A DNA stretch of 64,000 nucleotides from Solen grandis (GCA_021229015.1 CM037777.1:24981222-25045221); one strand, 5' to 3'; numbered from the stretch's first letter, positions 22,758 through 33,975 are shown. A program made the numbers and translations. The notes: generated from the letters alone by a model not told the origin.

Positions 22758-22935
22758 GTATGCAATTTATGAATGGAATCTCAAACCGGATAACTATGAA
22801 ACAAAAGCACCCAAGAAACTCAGAGACTCCTGGTGGGGTTATCATGAAACGAAGAATTCTATCAAAGAATTCAAAGCTGACTTCCTTCTAGTGACTAGAG
22901 TTGCAGGAAAGCATGTACAGTTTTTTTCAAATTGA
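22758..22935 (+). CDS. Candidate alternative last exon of RHOBTB (tail 2)
   Basis: After a CCTCTTTAG acceptor (AG at 22756-22757) the sequence opens G-TAT, the same phase and first residue as exon F. It reads on for 58 codons to TGA at 22933-22935. The peptide begins YAIYEWNLKPDNYETK, continues through KKLRDSWWGYHETK and is compositionally protein-like (charged helices, paired Trp). Joined to exon E it would make WPPEW-Y plus a tail of similar length to tail 1 but different sequence. It contains no ATG in this frame, so it is not a stand-alone gene. A donor-like GTGACT at 22891 means it might instead be an internal exon. Whether it truly belongs to RHOBTB is inferred from phase and position. 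Confidence 0.5.
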
Positions 22936-24196
22936 CACTTGAATAAGAATTACAGCTTTATCACTATGTAAATCCTTCAGACAGTCTCCCAGCGCATAAT
23001 GTGCTTTGATGATAGAAGTTTGAAGCTACAGACTCTTTATCAGTTTAGGTCATTTTAACAAGTCTTATACACCATTTCTGGGATTATCTTTGAAGTTCTG
23101 TGTGTGTGACTTGCAAGGCTACCCGGATACAGTAATAAAAAAAAAAAGACAGCTACCTGTCAACATGACTTTGTATTGAGAAATTTCCTTCCTTAAGAAC
23201 CTGGAGCTCAGGTGGTCTGTTTTCTGAGATGTAATCATGTACATCGGTACATATCCTATAATGTCAACATCAAGGTAAGATTTCATACTGTAATGTTAGA
23301 CCCCACAATATATGAGATACATTTACCAATATATATGTTGATTTTGTCATTCAGGTAAGTCAAGAATTCCAACTATGTCATGACGAATCAAATGATATAA
23401 GAAAATGTTGATTTCTTTGTTTGCTGTTCTATATTTATATGTGGGGTTTAATTTCATGTCCATGTAGTTACATTTATATTACTATTTCTTCCTTCTCTGC
23501 TGTCATTTATTTATGATTTATGTGTCTTCTTTTTTACCAATGTCTTCTTTTTTGCATCTCAATTACTAAAGGTTATGATTTGTTTGACATTGGTATTTGC
23601 ATTTAAATAAGAATCTCGAAAAAAAAAAAAAAAAAAACTTGGAATAAAACCGATTTTATTTTTTTCTTTTTGTACATACATCTGAGTGCACTCATCTTTT
23701 ATATAAGTGTTTATGTTTAAACTAATACCTATACTAAGAGTATGATAACTTATAAATGTGATTTTTGTTCGTTAAAAGTGTATTTATGCTGTATTCAACA
23801 TAAAGGATTTTCAACATATGTGTTTCCTTTTCAGTCATTAATATTTTGTGTATCTAGATAATCACAAAAGAAAAAAAAAACTGGAAAGATAGTTGTCATT
23901 TAACACCACGCACAGGCACACAAATAAACCAGTTAAAAAAAAAAATTTGATATGCTCCATCTTTTGAGTATGTTCTTGTTGGGGGTCGAAGGCAAAAAAA
24001 ACCAAAACTTTGATATGTCCTATTTTTGTTGTATCCTATCAGAAGCATTAGGAACACACAATGTCTAATTCTTGTATCGTTAATACACAATTTGATGACT
24101 TGTTGCAAAAGTATTGTAATATCATCTTTATTTCACGTGGATACCTTAGTTTGTACCAAGCCCTCAAGTCATGTAATTAACTCGAGTGTACTTTTT
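22936..24196. other. Non-coding; possible 3' UTR of tail-2 transcript
   Basis: AATAAA occurs at 23134-23139, running into an A tract, and a 19-base A run lies at 23619-23637. No exon is seen. Confidence 0.4.
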
Positions 24197-25563
24197 AGCT
24201 CGACTATTCGAAGAATATGAGAGCTATTGTAGTCACCCTGGCGTTGGCGTTGCGTTGCAGCTTTTGGTTAAAGTTTTGCGTGCAAGTTACCATCAACCTT
24301 ATATCTCAATAACCATTTATGGTATTGACTTGAAAGTTTATAAATATGTTCAGGGGCATCAGACAACCAAGGTAGATAACTCTTGACTGAATTTAATATG
24401 AATTATGGCCCCTTTTTAACTTAGACATTTTGGTTAAAGTTTTGCATGCAAAATACTCTCATGCTTATATCTCAGTATCAAGCATGCGATTGATTTGAAA
24501 CATCTTTCATATGTTTAGGGGTATCATACTTTCATGGTAGATAACTCTTGATAGAATATGTTACAAATTATTGCCCCTTTTTAACTTAGAAATTTTGGTT
24601 AAAGTTTTGCATGCAAGGTACTTTCATGCTAATATCTCAGTATCCAGGCATGGGATTGATTTGAGACATCTTTAATACATTTAGGTGTATCATACTTTCA
24701 TGGTAGATAACTCTTGATGGAATATGTTACAAGTTATGGCCCCTTTTTAACTTGGAAATTTTGTTTAAAGTTTTGCATGCAAGGTACCTTCATGCTTATA
24801 TCTCAAAGTCCAGGCATTGAATTGATTTGAAACATCTTTAATATGTTTAGGGGTATCATACTATAAAGGAAGATAACACTTGATGGAATAAATTAAAAAT
24901 TATGACCCCCTTTTAACTTAGAATTTTGGTTAAATTTTTGCATTCAAGCTACTATCCAGCTTATATCTCAAAAATTGCTTGTGGAATTGACTAGAAAGTT
25001 AAGGTGTGTCTTCAAGGGCATCAGAAAACAGAAGGATAACTTTTGGACTGATGCAAATTATGGCCCTTTTCTAACTTGGATTTGGGGCCGCCAGGCCGAG
25101 CGGTTACAGTCGTGGACTACAAATCTCTCAGCCCCTCACCGCTGTGGGTTCGAATCCCGGTAGAGACTTAGGATTTTTCATGTGAGAAAGCCTTCCAGCT
25201 GGCTTGCGGTAGGTCGGTAGTTCTACCCGGGTACCTCTGTGTACTCAGGGTCTTCCTCCACCTGTAATCAGCTGGACGTCGCTATATGATTGAAATACTA
25301 TCGCAGCGATGGTAAACCCCAATACAACAACAAACTTGGATTTTTGGTTTATGTTTTGCATGCACAGTGTTATTGTGCTTATGTCTCAGTAACTAGGCAT
25401 GGGATTGATTTTAGATATCATAAATATATTAAGGGGTATCAGACTATCAAGGTATATCATTTTTTACTATTACTATGAAGAGCAAGAATTTAAATAGATT
25501 TCATTTGATTTACCAACAAGCATTTTGAATAGTTGAGCGTGCTGTCCTCTGACAGCTCTTGTT
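24197..25563 (+). mobile_element. HINE/pearl-like element, family D, copy 2
   Basis: Same ends and core as 2060-3358: GCTCGACTATTCGAAG at the start; GAATAGTTGAGC, the GCTGTC/GACAGC hairpin and TCTTGTT at the end. Tandem units start (GGTTAAAGTTTTG) at about 24266, 24432, 24597, 24762 and 24928, a 165-166 bp period. A SINE is inserted at 25084-25332. Confidence 0.8.
25084..25332 (+). mobile_element. tRNA-derived SINE inserted in HINE copy, with 11-bp TSD
   Basis: The head is CCGCCAGGCCGAGCGGTTA (A box of a Ser/Leu-type tRNA) and GGTTCGAATCCCGGTAG (B box). The body is CCAGCTGGCTTGCGGTAGGT...CCACCTGTAATCAG. It is flanked by identical AACTTGGATTT at 25073-25083 and 25333-25343. The duplicated 11-mer is single in the uninterrupted HINE copy. 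Confidence 0.92.
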
Positions 25564-25996
25564 TTATTTATTTATTGTACTTTTAAGATATTGTACAAAC
25601 CAAAGGGGAAAAAATGTGCTGTGTTTAAAGTGCTGCCTTGCAAGTGACTCAAAATATTGTGTGTAAAATTTGATTTATTATTGAAAATGTATTGGAAGAT
25701 GATTTTAAGGTGTTTATTTACATATAAGAGCTGTAACAAGCAGAACTCAACCATATGCTGTCTGATTACTGAGTGCTTTAAAGTGCTTTAGTGTTAAGAA
25801 TTATTTGATAAATCAAAATAACCTACTGGTATGCTCTTTGTAGTCAGGATTTCAATTCTGAAGGCATAGTATACCAACATTTGGCACAAAAATGATAATT
25901 AATGCTGTGTATGATGATAACTAAAGATAGCTGACCATTCTGTTTGTTGTTTCCAGGCTGATCTTGTAATGTCAGCTACTTATATTTCAGAAGTTA
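25564..25996. other. No feature seen
   Basis: AT-rich non-coding sequence between two mobile elements. Confidence 0.4.
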
Positions 25997-26238
25997 TTAA
26001 CCCTTTCCTTCATAGAGGACACCATGAAAAGACCTATGCGAACAGCATAAAACCAGATCAGCCTGCGAGTAACTCACAGGCTGATCAGGTTTTATGCTGT
26101 TCGCTGCTCCTCAGTGGTCTGGAAATGAGGATGTTGTAATTAAATTTGGTAAGGTTTAACTGTGGTTTTCTGCAGATCAGGCTTTATGTGGTACCTATTG
26201 AGTGCGTCAAAATGAGTCTATATGAGGGAAAGGGTTAA
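25997..26238 (+). mobile_element. piggyBac-like MITE, copy 4
   Basis: 242 bp with TTAA at both ends and CCCTTTCC/GGAAAGGG termini. The hairpin arm has one change (AACTCACAGGCTGATC). Confidence 0.9.
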
Positions 26239-27355
26239 GTCAGTTGAATAACCATAGTTAGTTTGACCATACTGTGGCCTGCTTGATGATCTGTAAGATT
26301 TCACATACATATCAGAGAGGTGATCAGAGTGGTGATCTAACTCCTTTCCCACAAACATTTCCATGTGGACTATTATAACATCCTTGTTTGTGGTGAAACT
26401 ATAACCATTCATTTGTAAGATAATGTAAACTCAAATAGTCATGGATCAGTCCATTGGTTCATTCAAATATGTGTGGTCAAAATGTGTCATTATAAAAAAA
26501 ACACTTGTCTAGTTTTATGTGATGGCAACTTGTCAGAAAGGACACATGCAGCCTAGGATGGAAATCAAACTTGGTCCACATTGGTGAGAAACAAGTGAGC
26601 AAACAACTATTACTACACTACACGGGACAGCAACAAAATATTTCATGATCTGTCTCTTGTTTATCAAAATTTTCTCAGAATTGCTGTGAATAGCTTTACA
26701 CGGGAGTACCAGCCCTTTGTTTCATATCAAACTAATGTATAGTATGTTGTGTAAAAGCTTGTGAAGTAGAAAACCATAACAAACAGAATAGAATACATAT
26801 TAAAACATTTAATCCTAAAATTTCATTTTGTCCAAAATCAGCTTGCATTTTGCTAATTCTAGTATCATCATTATTTCATGACTTTTTACAAAAGAAGGGA
26901 AAAAATAATTGTTGGATTAACATTACATTTGTACACCCCCTTTTCATGATGTGTGTATGTGTGCACTTATGTGTGTGTGTGCATGCTGGTTTGCTATGAA
27001 TATCTTACAAATTGGATAATAACTTTTCTTCATTTATGTGTACGTTTGTATTGGTGTCATTATATACACTGTAACCAACAGCCTGGTAGAAATGACTTCA
27101 TTTTTTGTTCTGTATATGTGGTTTGTTTTTCTCCTGATCAGGCATAACACACAAAAAATCTACCACAAAATTAATTAACTAAATATATATTGTATAAAGA
27201 TAAAACTACTACAAAATTAACAAATGGAATAAATGTTGATTTTTTTTTCTTCTTCTTCCTTTTTTCTACATTACAAAACTATTTATGCGCTTTTATTTTA
27301 TTGGTTGAAGATTTTTCCTCCACTTTAAAAATGAATTCATATTTATTGTAAAGTC
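26239..27355. other. No gene seen; GT-rich patch
   Basis: AT-rich non-coding sequence. An imperfect (GT)n stretch lies at about 26950-26985. Confidence 0.4.
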
Positions 27356-27472
27356 CCTGTAATGGTTTCGCTACATTTCAGACCCCATGGCCTTTCACAG
27401 CGATAACATTAGAGTACCTTGGTTATCTTGGTAGATGTTCAGTGGTTCGAAATATAGCGGAACCATTACAGG
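27356..27472. mobile_element. 117-bp MITE-like inverted-repeat element
   Basis: CCTGTAATGGTTTCGCTAC at the left is matched in inverse by GTAGCGGAACCATTACAGG-like sequence at the right (27450-27472), giving arms of about 25 bp with few mismatches. By chance the interior is an open, splice-bounded frame, but the inverted arms explain it better. Confidence 0.65.
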
Positions 27473-27822
27473 TATCTTACCTTAAGCTATATAATAACAT
27501 TATTTTCTCATCAAATACCTTATTTGCTTGTCCTTAATTTTTATCAGTTTTGAGTAACATTTACACATTTCTTAATATTGATGTAATAAAACAGGTTTAT
27601 AATAATGCTTGAATTAGACCTTTACTGAAAAAAAAAGGTTTTAGTTAACTATTTATTTCAACCTTTTCCAGTGAGTATAATTGATATGTATATGTAGCAT
27701 GTGTTCCATTATGTTAGAATGGAAATTGTTGACGAATGTCAGTTCAGTAATAAAGCAAAACAGCTTTTTATGTTATGTTTTCAGGACTTTTTGTTTTAAT
27801 ATTTGTTATATGATTCGGCTTC

Positions 27823-28103
27823 TCTTGAACAGAGAGGGGGCCTCCGTGGCCGAGAGGGTAAGGTCGATGACTTTAATACTCAATCAGCCCCTCATCGCGT
27901 GAGTTCGAATCCCAGCAGGGTCATTCGGATTTTCATGTGAGGAAGCCTTCCAGCTGGCTTGCGGTTGGTCGATGATTCTACCCGGATGCCTCCGTGCATT
28001 CGGGGTCTTCCTCCACCTGTAATTAGCTAGACGTCGCTATATGACTGAAATACTGTCGGAGCGACGGTAAACTCAAATAGTCTAGTCAAGTCTTGAAAAG
28101 AGA
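27823..28103 (+). mobile_element. Complete tRNA(Ser/Leu)-derived SINE with TSD
   Basis: The longest copy in the window. A box is CGTGGCCGAGAGGGTAAGG and B box is GAGTTCGAATCCCAGC, with the long variable-arm spacing of a class II tRNA. The shared body follows, with tail ACTCAAATAGTCTAGTCAAG. Flanks TCTTGAACAGAGA (27823-27835) and TCTTGAAAAGAGA (28091-28103) are the target duplication with one change. Confidence 0.92.
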
Positions 28104-28284
28104 CCAAATCTTCCGCTCCATAACCGGGAGTTTGATGCACAAGTATGATACACCCAAGACATTGAAAATGGTAATGTTTTATTTCCCTTGGTTGTCACTA
28201 AATATATTATCTGTAGTTCCTGGAATGGTTGTCCCTGCAACGTCAAGCGACGCTGGTGAACGTAGTCTACAAGAGATCTATCTA

Positions 28285-29430
28285 TCTATATATACTGCAC
28301 AAACTCCCCTTTCGGGTATTACTGGCAGGTGCGCGTCTGTGCAAGGATAAAACTGTTAAAATAAAAATTTTGTTAGGGTGAGAAAATTTTCTGAAAAAAA
28401 GGTGAATATGTTAGGTTTAAGATCTGGTAAAAACATCTTTTTGTTGATTCAGGGACGGTCTACTATCTGAAACGAGAGGAGCTTTTGTTTAAATGCTAAA
28501 AGATCATTTTGTGAGACTATATTTTCTGGTAAGCTGTTCCAAAGTATCACTGTATAAGGAAAAAAGGAATATTTAAAGTAGCTAGCTGGAGTATGAATTT
28601 GCCTGTAAGATAAAGAGTGTAAGTGGCGGGATATCCTCGCTGGTCTTTCAAGATATGCAGGTAATGGGACAGCAACAAGGTTATTTACTATTTTGTAAAA
28701 CATAAGAAGTCTGGTGACATCACGTCTGTACTGAAGGGTTTGCCAGTCAAGTTCCTTCTGCATGCTGGTGACACTGTCGTAATAAGAATAGTTATTATTA
28801 ACCCATCGGACTGCTCTGCGTTGTACTTTTTCTATTTTATCTATATATGTCTGTGTATGAGGACTCCAGACTGTAGAGGCATATTCTACTTGAGGTCTAA
28901 CCAATGTTTTGTAAGCTGCTTCTCTAACTTCCTTATTCTTTGTCTGGATGTTTCTGTGGAGGAAACCAAGAGTTTTATTAGCAGAAGAAGTAATGTTGTC
29001 AATATGTTTATTCCAAGAGAGATCTTTTGATATTGTAACTCCTAAGTATTTGGCATTATCCACTGTTTCTAAAGCTTGTCCATGTAATCTGTAATCAAAG
29101 GAAAGTGCTTTCTTCTTTTTAGTAATATTTAAAACAATGCATTTACTGGGATTAAATTCCATTTCCCATTTCTTTTCCCACTGCACCAGCTTGTCGAGGT
29201 CTTTCTGAAGTGTAATACAGTCCTGCTTGTTGTTTATAGCTAGGTAAACGGCAGTGTCATCTGCAAATAAACGAACTTGAGAAGTTATGGTATCTGGAAG
29301 ATCATTTATATATACAAGAAAGAGAAGTGGGCCAAGTACAGATCCCTGAGGTACTCCTGATGTTACTGGGACCTCTGATGACCACCAAATTGACTTAGAC
29401 CGCACATGTTGCATAGTCCTCAAAGGCGAT
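28285..29430 (-). mobile_element. 5'-truncated non-LTR retrotransposon (LINE)
   Basis: The minus strand carries the C-terminal part of a reverse transcriptase followed by about 130 bp of 3' UTR and a short TATATATAGATAGATAG tail at the left. Upstream (higher coordinates) the coding sequence stops abruptly near 29430, as expected for incomplete reverse transcription. Confidence 0.85.
28449..29423 (-). CDS. Reverse transcriptase fragment of jockey/CR1-type LINE
   Basis: About 324 codons without a stop. RT motifs are [15 protein letters not shown] (near the N end), the catalytic FADD box ([10 protein letters not shown]) and the thumb region [17 protein letters not shown]. These are followed by the C-terminal [12 protein letters not shown] and VQRRAVRWV segments typical of jockey/CR1-group elements. 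The endonuclease and the first RT motifs are absent, so the fragment is inactive although the remaining frame is intact. The listed start is not a real initiation codon (TTG). The exact clade is not resolved. Confidence 0.88.
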   Translation of the reverse strand: MRTMQHVRSKSIWWSSEVPVTSGVPQGSVLGPLLFLVYINDLPDTITSQVRLFADDTAVYLAINNKQDCITLQKDLDKLVQWEKKWEMEFNPSKCIVLNITKKKKALSFDYRLHGQALETVDNAKYLGVTISKDLSWNKHIDNITSSANKTLGFLHRNIQTKNKEVREAAYKTLVRPQVEYASTVWSPHTQTYIDKIEKVQRRAVRWVNNNYSYYDSVTSMQKELDWQTLQYRRDVTRLLMFYKIVNNLVAVPLPAYLERPARISRHLHSLSYRQIHTPASYFKYSFFPYTVILWNSLPENIVSQNDLLAFKQKLLSFQIVDRP

Positions 29431-31020
29431 GGTTTAAAGGCATACGTCCATTACAGTTTTTCGGCCGTTATGCCGTTTATTTTCACTCTGACTTCCTGTG
29501 AAACACACACAGTAATGAAGCGGAATAAAATTAGGCTTTTCATTGGTTATTATTTATTTTGCTAAATTCCTATTGGTCATTGTAAAATTAGTAAAAAGAA
29601 AAGAAAGGAGTTGCGGAAACGAGTTCTTTAGATCTCTGTTTTAAAAGTTGAAGTTTTCTTCCTCTGCGAACGATTTGTCCCGAAAAGTAAGACACTGCAC
29701 CTACTTAAGGTAAACTGAAAAAAGTAGAACGCTAAAAAATAGGAAACATATAGATTTCGGAATTAATTGTTCGACCCTAACATATCCTATATTCAACAAA
29801 TACGTAACATCCTGTTTCGTTTTGTAGCCCGCAAAATGAAGTCTAATGCGCATATGTTTTAAGGCTGAAAGTGTCTACCAAGATTGTAAAAATTATTTGG
29901 ACCCGTGGTATTTCAAAGCGCTGCACTGACACAGGAATTACACAACTATGAAGCCTAACAACAAAATCTATTACATATTATACCATTCAGACAATAATCA
30001 ACAAGCTGCATGGTTACCACGTCCGAGTATCTTTTTTAAAGATATTTTCTTGTTTACTATATAGACAAAGAAGAAAAATTAAAACTAGCCATGAGAATTT
30101 TCTTAGACTTAACACGATTATAGAGAATCACACTAGAATCAAATTTATGGGATAAAAAATGGGGTCACCATTCTATTTTGAGTTATCTGCCCCTGAAAGT
30201 GAGGATTTTGCTCTTTTCTGTCAATTTCAAGGGAAGATAAGTCAATATCATAGGCTAGCAACACCTCATTTAATTTCAACTTGATGTTTGGTACTATATA
30301 CCCTGTCACTGCGAAAAGTTTTAGAAATTCAAGAGATTTTATACTATAGTCGCATACGCGAATATAGATTTTTTTTTTTTTTTTAAAAAAGGGATGTTTA
30401 TTTGCTGAAAAATAGTGAACAATCTGTTGGAGGAAATTATTTTAACTATGCATAATGACTGGAAATGAAACGACAAACAATAATGTGAAATAAAATAAGG
30501 TATTGATAAGCTTGATTTTGAGAGAAATGATTGTCCCAGTACTGTACTGAGTCTAGGACGAGGGTCCCAGCACTGAGTCTAGGACGAGGTGATGCCATCA
30601 AGTAGCACTGTATGTGTCTCGAGTAGACACGGTTCTCATGTGACTGAAGTTCTGTCGATGAGACTTTAACACATAGCAAACAAATATCTGAAAAGAGCAA
30701 TGAATAAAAGTCTGCGCTTTTAGGCTACTTTTGGGGGTTTCAACGTCATAGAAAAAAACGGTGACAAAAGAGCTTGGTGTTTATAAGCTATTTGTTTACT
30801 TCTTTGTGAAATATTTTATTGATATCGCGTTCCTAAAAAATAATTTGTTTGTGGTTCGTGAAACTTACTAAATAATGTGCTCACTTACAGTTTAATTCTA
30901 CTGTTAGTTTATTACAGATGGCACGCTCAGACCGAGAAACTCTTTGCTCTATTTTCCCTAGAAGCATACGGGCCTCTGACAATTTCCTGATAATTTTCTC
31001 TCTTTTGTTTTCATGTTGAG
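29431..31020. other. No gene seen; two CCAAT-like boxes
   Basis: CATTGGTTATT (about 29540) and CTATTGGTCATT (about 29570) occur close together, but no TATA box, first exon or start codon context could be tied to them. The rest is AT-rich, with a T run at 30370-30384. Confidence 0.35.
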
Positions 31021-31023
31021 TTA

Positions 31024-31175
31024 ACCGATCTCTGTGGCCGAATGGCTTATGTGCGCTCTATAACTGTTTTAAAATTTACTTAATTCATAACGATTGGTCA
31101 GAAAGCGATCTCGTTTAGGAAAATCAATAATTTGGATCGAACCCGCGTTGTTATAGCAACAAAGCAACAGGGTTA
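31024..31175 (+). repeat. Degenerate tRNA-like SINE head
   Basis: CTGTGGCCGAATGGCTTA resembles an A box and GGATCGAACCCGCG a B box, about 100 bp apart, which is too far for a tRNA. A decayed SINE is more likely. Confidence 0.35.
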
Positions 31176-32033
31176 GTCTCTATCATGTCCGCATCCTCCA
31201 CACATTTTGTGAAACGGAAAACGCCGTAAATATTACTATTAGTACACATACACTGTACACGGATGGTGATCCATTCTTTGGCGAAAACTACCATGCATTT
31301 GAATCTGTCCTCGTGCGGCTGCTATCCATTTATTCCATTAGCACATAGTTGTAGTGGTGTGCAATATATTTGATATGCACCGTCTAGCTTGGCAATGTTA
31401 TATTGCATAATAATGGTAAAATGTCAATATATTACCCCTCTGTAGTCAGTATATTTTGATTTAGTATACCAGACCCGAGTTTAATGGTCCCAGTCACACA
31501 AGGCATTATTTTCTGATAAAACTCCAACACATTTTAAAAGTATTTGTTTCCAAATTTCTCAAATCATGATCTTATATTTATCATTTCTTTTTTTTACTTT
31601 CATTTTCCTTTAACGAATAGTTTAAACATATTTTGCTGCCATAATACATACATAATACATACCATACAAAGAAACAAACCAAGTAGAAGAAGGCAAATGG
31701 ATCAAGTCACAATTTAAGTTTAAAAATTTAGTTAAGGCTCTGCCCCAGTCGTTAAAGTACAATGAAATATTAAAGAATGTCACAAAGAAAATCCAACGTA
31801 TACAGAGATTACCCGGTGTACCATAAAACTATTGCAATCTATATATAGAGAGAGACAGAGAGAGAGAGAGATCGTATTGTCCAGGCGTGTTGCATACAGA
31901 GAACAGCTTTGAGCACGCAGCAGCTAGATCGAAATCAACAAACTGTACTTAGTACTAAGTAAAACTTAAATGCTTAAAAACGAACTTCACCATACTTGTT
32001 TGTGTAATAAAACAACAACAAATATTTCATTTC
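31176..32033. other. No gene seen; GA microsatellite
   Basis: A (GA)n microsatellite occupies about 31847-31871. The rest is AT-rich with no recognised feature. Confidence 0.45.
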
Positions 32034-32233
32034 TTAACCCTTTCCCTCATATAGACTCATTTTGACGCACTCAGTAGGTACCACATAAAGCCTGATCTTC
32101 AGAAAACCACAGTTAAACCTTACCAAATTTAATTATAAAGTCCTCATTTCCAGACCACTGAGGAGCAACGAACAGCATAAAACCTGATCAGCCTGCGAGT
32201 TTTCATGGTGTCCTCTATGAGGGAAAGGGTTAA
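32034..32233 (-). mobile_element. piggyBac-like MITE, copy 5, hairpin arm deleted
   Basis: Reverse orientation, TTAA at both ends. Only 200 bp: the sequence passes from GCCTGCGAG directly to TTTTCATGGTGTCC, removing one arm of the central hairpin and its flank (42 bp compared with copy 6). Confidence 0.88.
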
Positions 32234-33003
32234 ACAATATTGATGTTGGTAAGGTTATCTTTCCTGTGTACTTGAAAACAGCAATGGCGGAATACTTTCT
32301 TACCTAATCTAACATTTAGGTTTAAATTATCGCAAAGTTCTTTAAGTTGAATTCATTCGAACCTTTTAACGGACTTGCAAGTAGACAAGATGATAATTTA
32401 GTTTTGCTAGATTACATAGTGTGTAAAAATTGGTTAAATGTTCATATACGGTTAATGCATTATTCAATCTAGGTTAAATGAACGTTCCGTGTTTCAATTA
32501 ATTGTTTCTCTTTAGATTTAATGACGTTAAAATTAGAAAATGTGACATTAACAGATAATATGGCGGCATTGTATACATAGTTAAAGTTCTATTCATCACG
32601 CTTGAAATGAACTGTCATATATATAGATATTATGTTTATTTAATATCTTTGTAATTTCCTTCCTCCTTTTCCTTCCTTAGTTGACCAGTTATCTTTCACA
32701 TACTTTCTCAAAACAAAACGCAATACATGTACGGGCTCGTAATGTATTCGATGATCTCCTTCACGTACACAACATACATGTATATGATAATCGTTGTCGT
32801 CATTAACTTGATTTAGCATCTGATATGACTTCCTACACATCTACGACACGCACACAAATGCTTACTTACATTCTTGATTATATAATTGGGTCAAACACGT
32901 TGTTTATCATCATCAAATAAGGAAAAACTTTTTTAAAAATAACCTTGAATGTGTCTTACTTCTCGGTCATATATTTTAATGTATATGATTATTAATAGAC
33001 ATC
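32234..33003. other. No feature seen
   Basis: AT-rich non-coding sequence. Confidence 0.4.
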
Positions 33004-33055
33004 GTCTCCAAATGACTGAAATACTGCCGGTGGGACGTTAACCCAACAAAGAAAT
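33004..33055 (+). repeat. SINE 3' tail remnant
   Basis: AATGACTGAAATACTGCCGG then GGGACGTTAACCC resembles the 3' end of the tRNA-derived SINEs in this window (GACTGAAATACTGTC...GACGGTAAAC). Confidence 0.45.
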
Positions 33056-33089
33056 ATAATTCCCTAAGGTCTCATCGGTCCCGGTACCG

Positions 33090-33975
33090 GACACTGCGAT
33101 ACCACGCCAAGACACCCGGCCACACTATCCTGACACTGCGATACCACGCCAAGACACCCAGCCACACTATCCTGACACTGCGATACCACGCCAAGACACC
33201 CAGCCACACTATCCTGACACTGCGATACCACGCCAAGACACCCAGCCACACTATCCTGACACTGCGATACCATGCCAAGACACCCAGCCACACTATCCTG
33301 ACATTGCGATACCACGCCAAGACACCTAGCCACACTATCCTGACACTGCGATACCACGCCAAGACACCCAGCCACACTATCCTGACACTGCGATACCACG
33401 CCAAGACACCCAGCCACACTATCTGACAGTGCGATACCATGTCAAGACACCCAGCCACACTATCTGACACTGCGATACCATGCCAAGACACCCAGCCACA
33501 CTATCCTGACACTGCGATACCATGTCAAGACACCCAGCCACACTATCTGACACTGCGATACCATGCCAAGACACCCAGCCACACTATCCTGACACTGCGA
33601 TACCATGCCAAGACACCCAGCCACACTATCCTGACACTGCGATACCACGCCAAGACACCCAGCCACACTATCCTGACATTGCGATACCACGCCAAGACAC
33701 CTAGCCACACTATCCTGACACTGCGATACCACGTCAAGACACCTGGTCACACTCTCCTGACACTGCGATACCACGCCAAGACACCCAGCCACACTATCCT
33801 GACATTGCGATACCACGCCAAGACACCCAGCCACACTATCTGACACTGCGATACCATGTCAAGACACCCAGCCACACTATCCTGACACTGCGATACCACG
33901 CCAAGACACCTAGCCACACTATCCTGACACTGCGATACCACGCCAAGACACCCAGCAACACTATCTGACACTGGG
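33090..33975. repeat. 21-unit minisatellite, 42-bp unit
   Basis: The unit is GACACTGCGATACCACGCC + AAGACACCCAGCCACACTATCCT (42 bp; 41 bp where CCT is CT). Unit starts fall at 33090, 33132, 33174 and so on to 33925. Variants are CATGCC, CATGTC, GACATT and CCTAG. Unit pairs 9-10 and 11-12 are the same two-variant block, and GACATT/CCTAG units recur at positions 6 and 15, pointing to block duplications. The period is divisible by three, so open frames of 60-139 codons appear on both strands. None is supported as a gene. Confidence 0.95.

Noticed and set aside
22655..22891. 78-codon ATG-started frame over exon G
   Set aside because: Its sequence is not protein-like. The splice-bounded frame beginning G-TAT at 22758 reads better and matches the RHOBTB phase.
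27382..27470. Extra 30-codon exon (LEYLGYLG resembles a BTB helix)
   Set aside because: It lies inside a 117-bp inverted-repeat element whose arms supply the splice-like ends.
29530..29600. Promoter with paired CCAAT boxes
   Set aside because: No TATA or initiator, first exon or start codon could be linked to it; the motifs are short enough to occur by chance.
33090..33975. CRISPR-like regular array
   Set aside because: Units abut directly with no unique spacers, and the setting is a eukaryotic genome.
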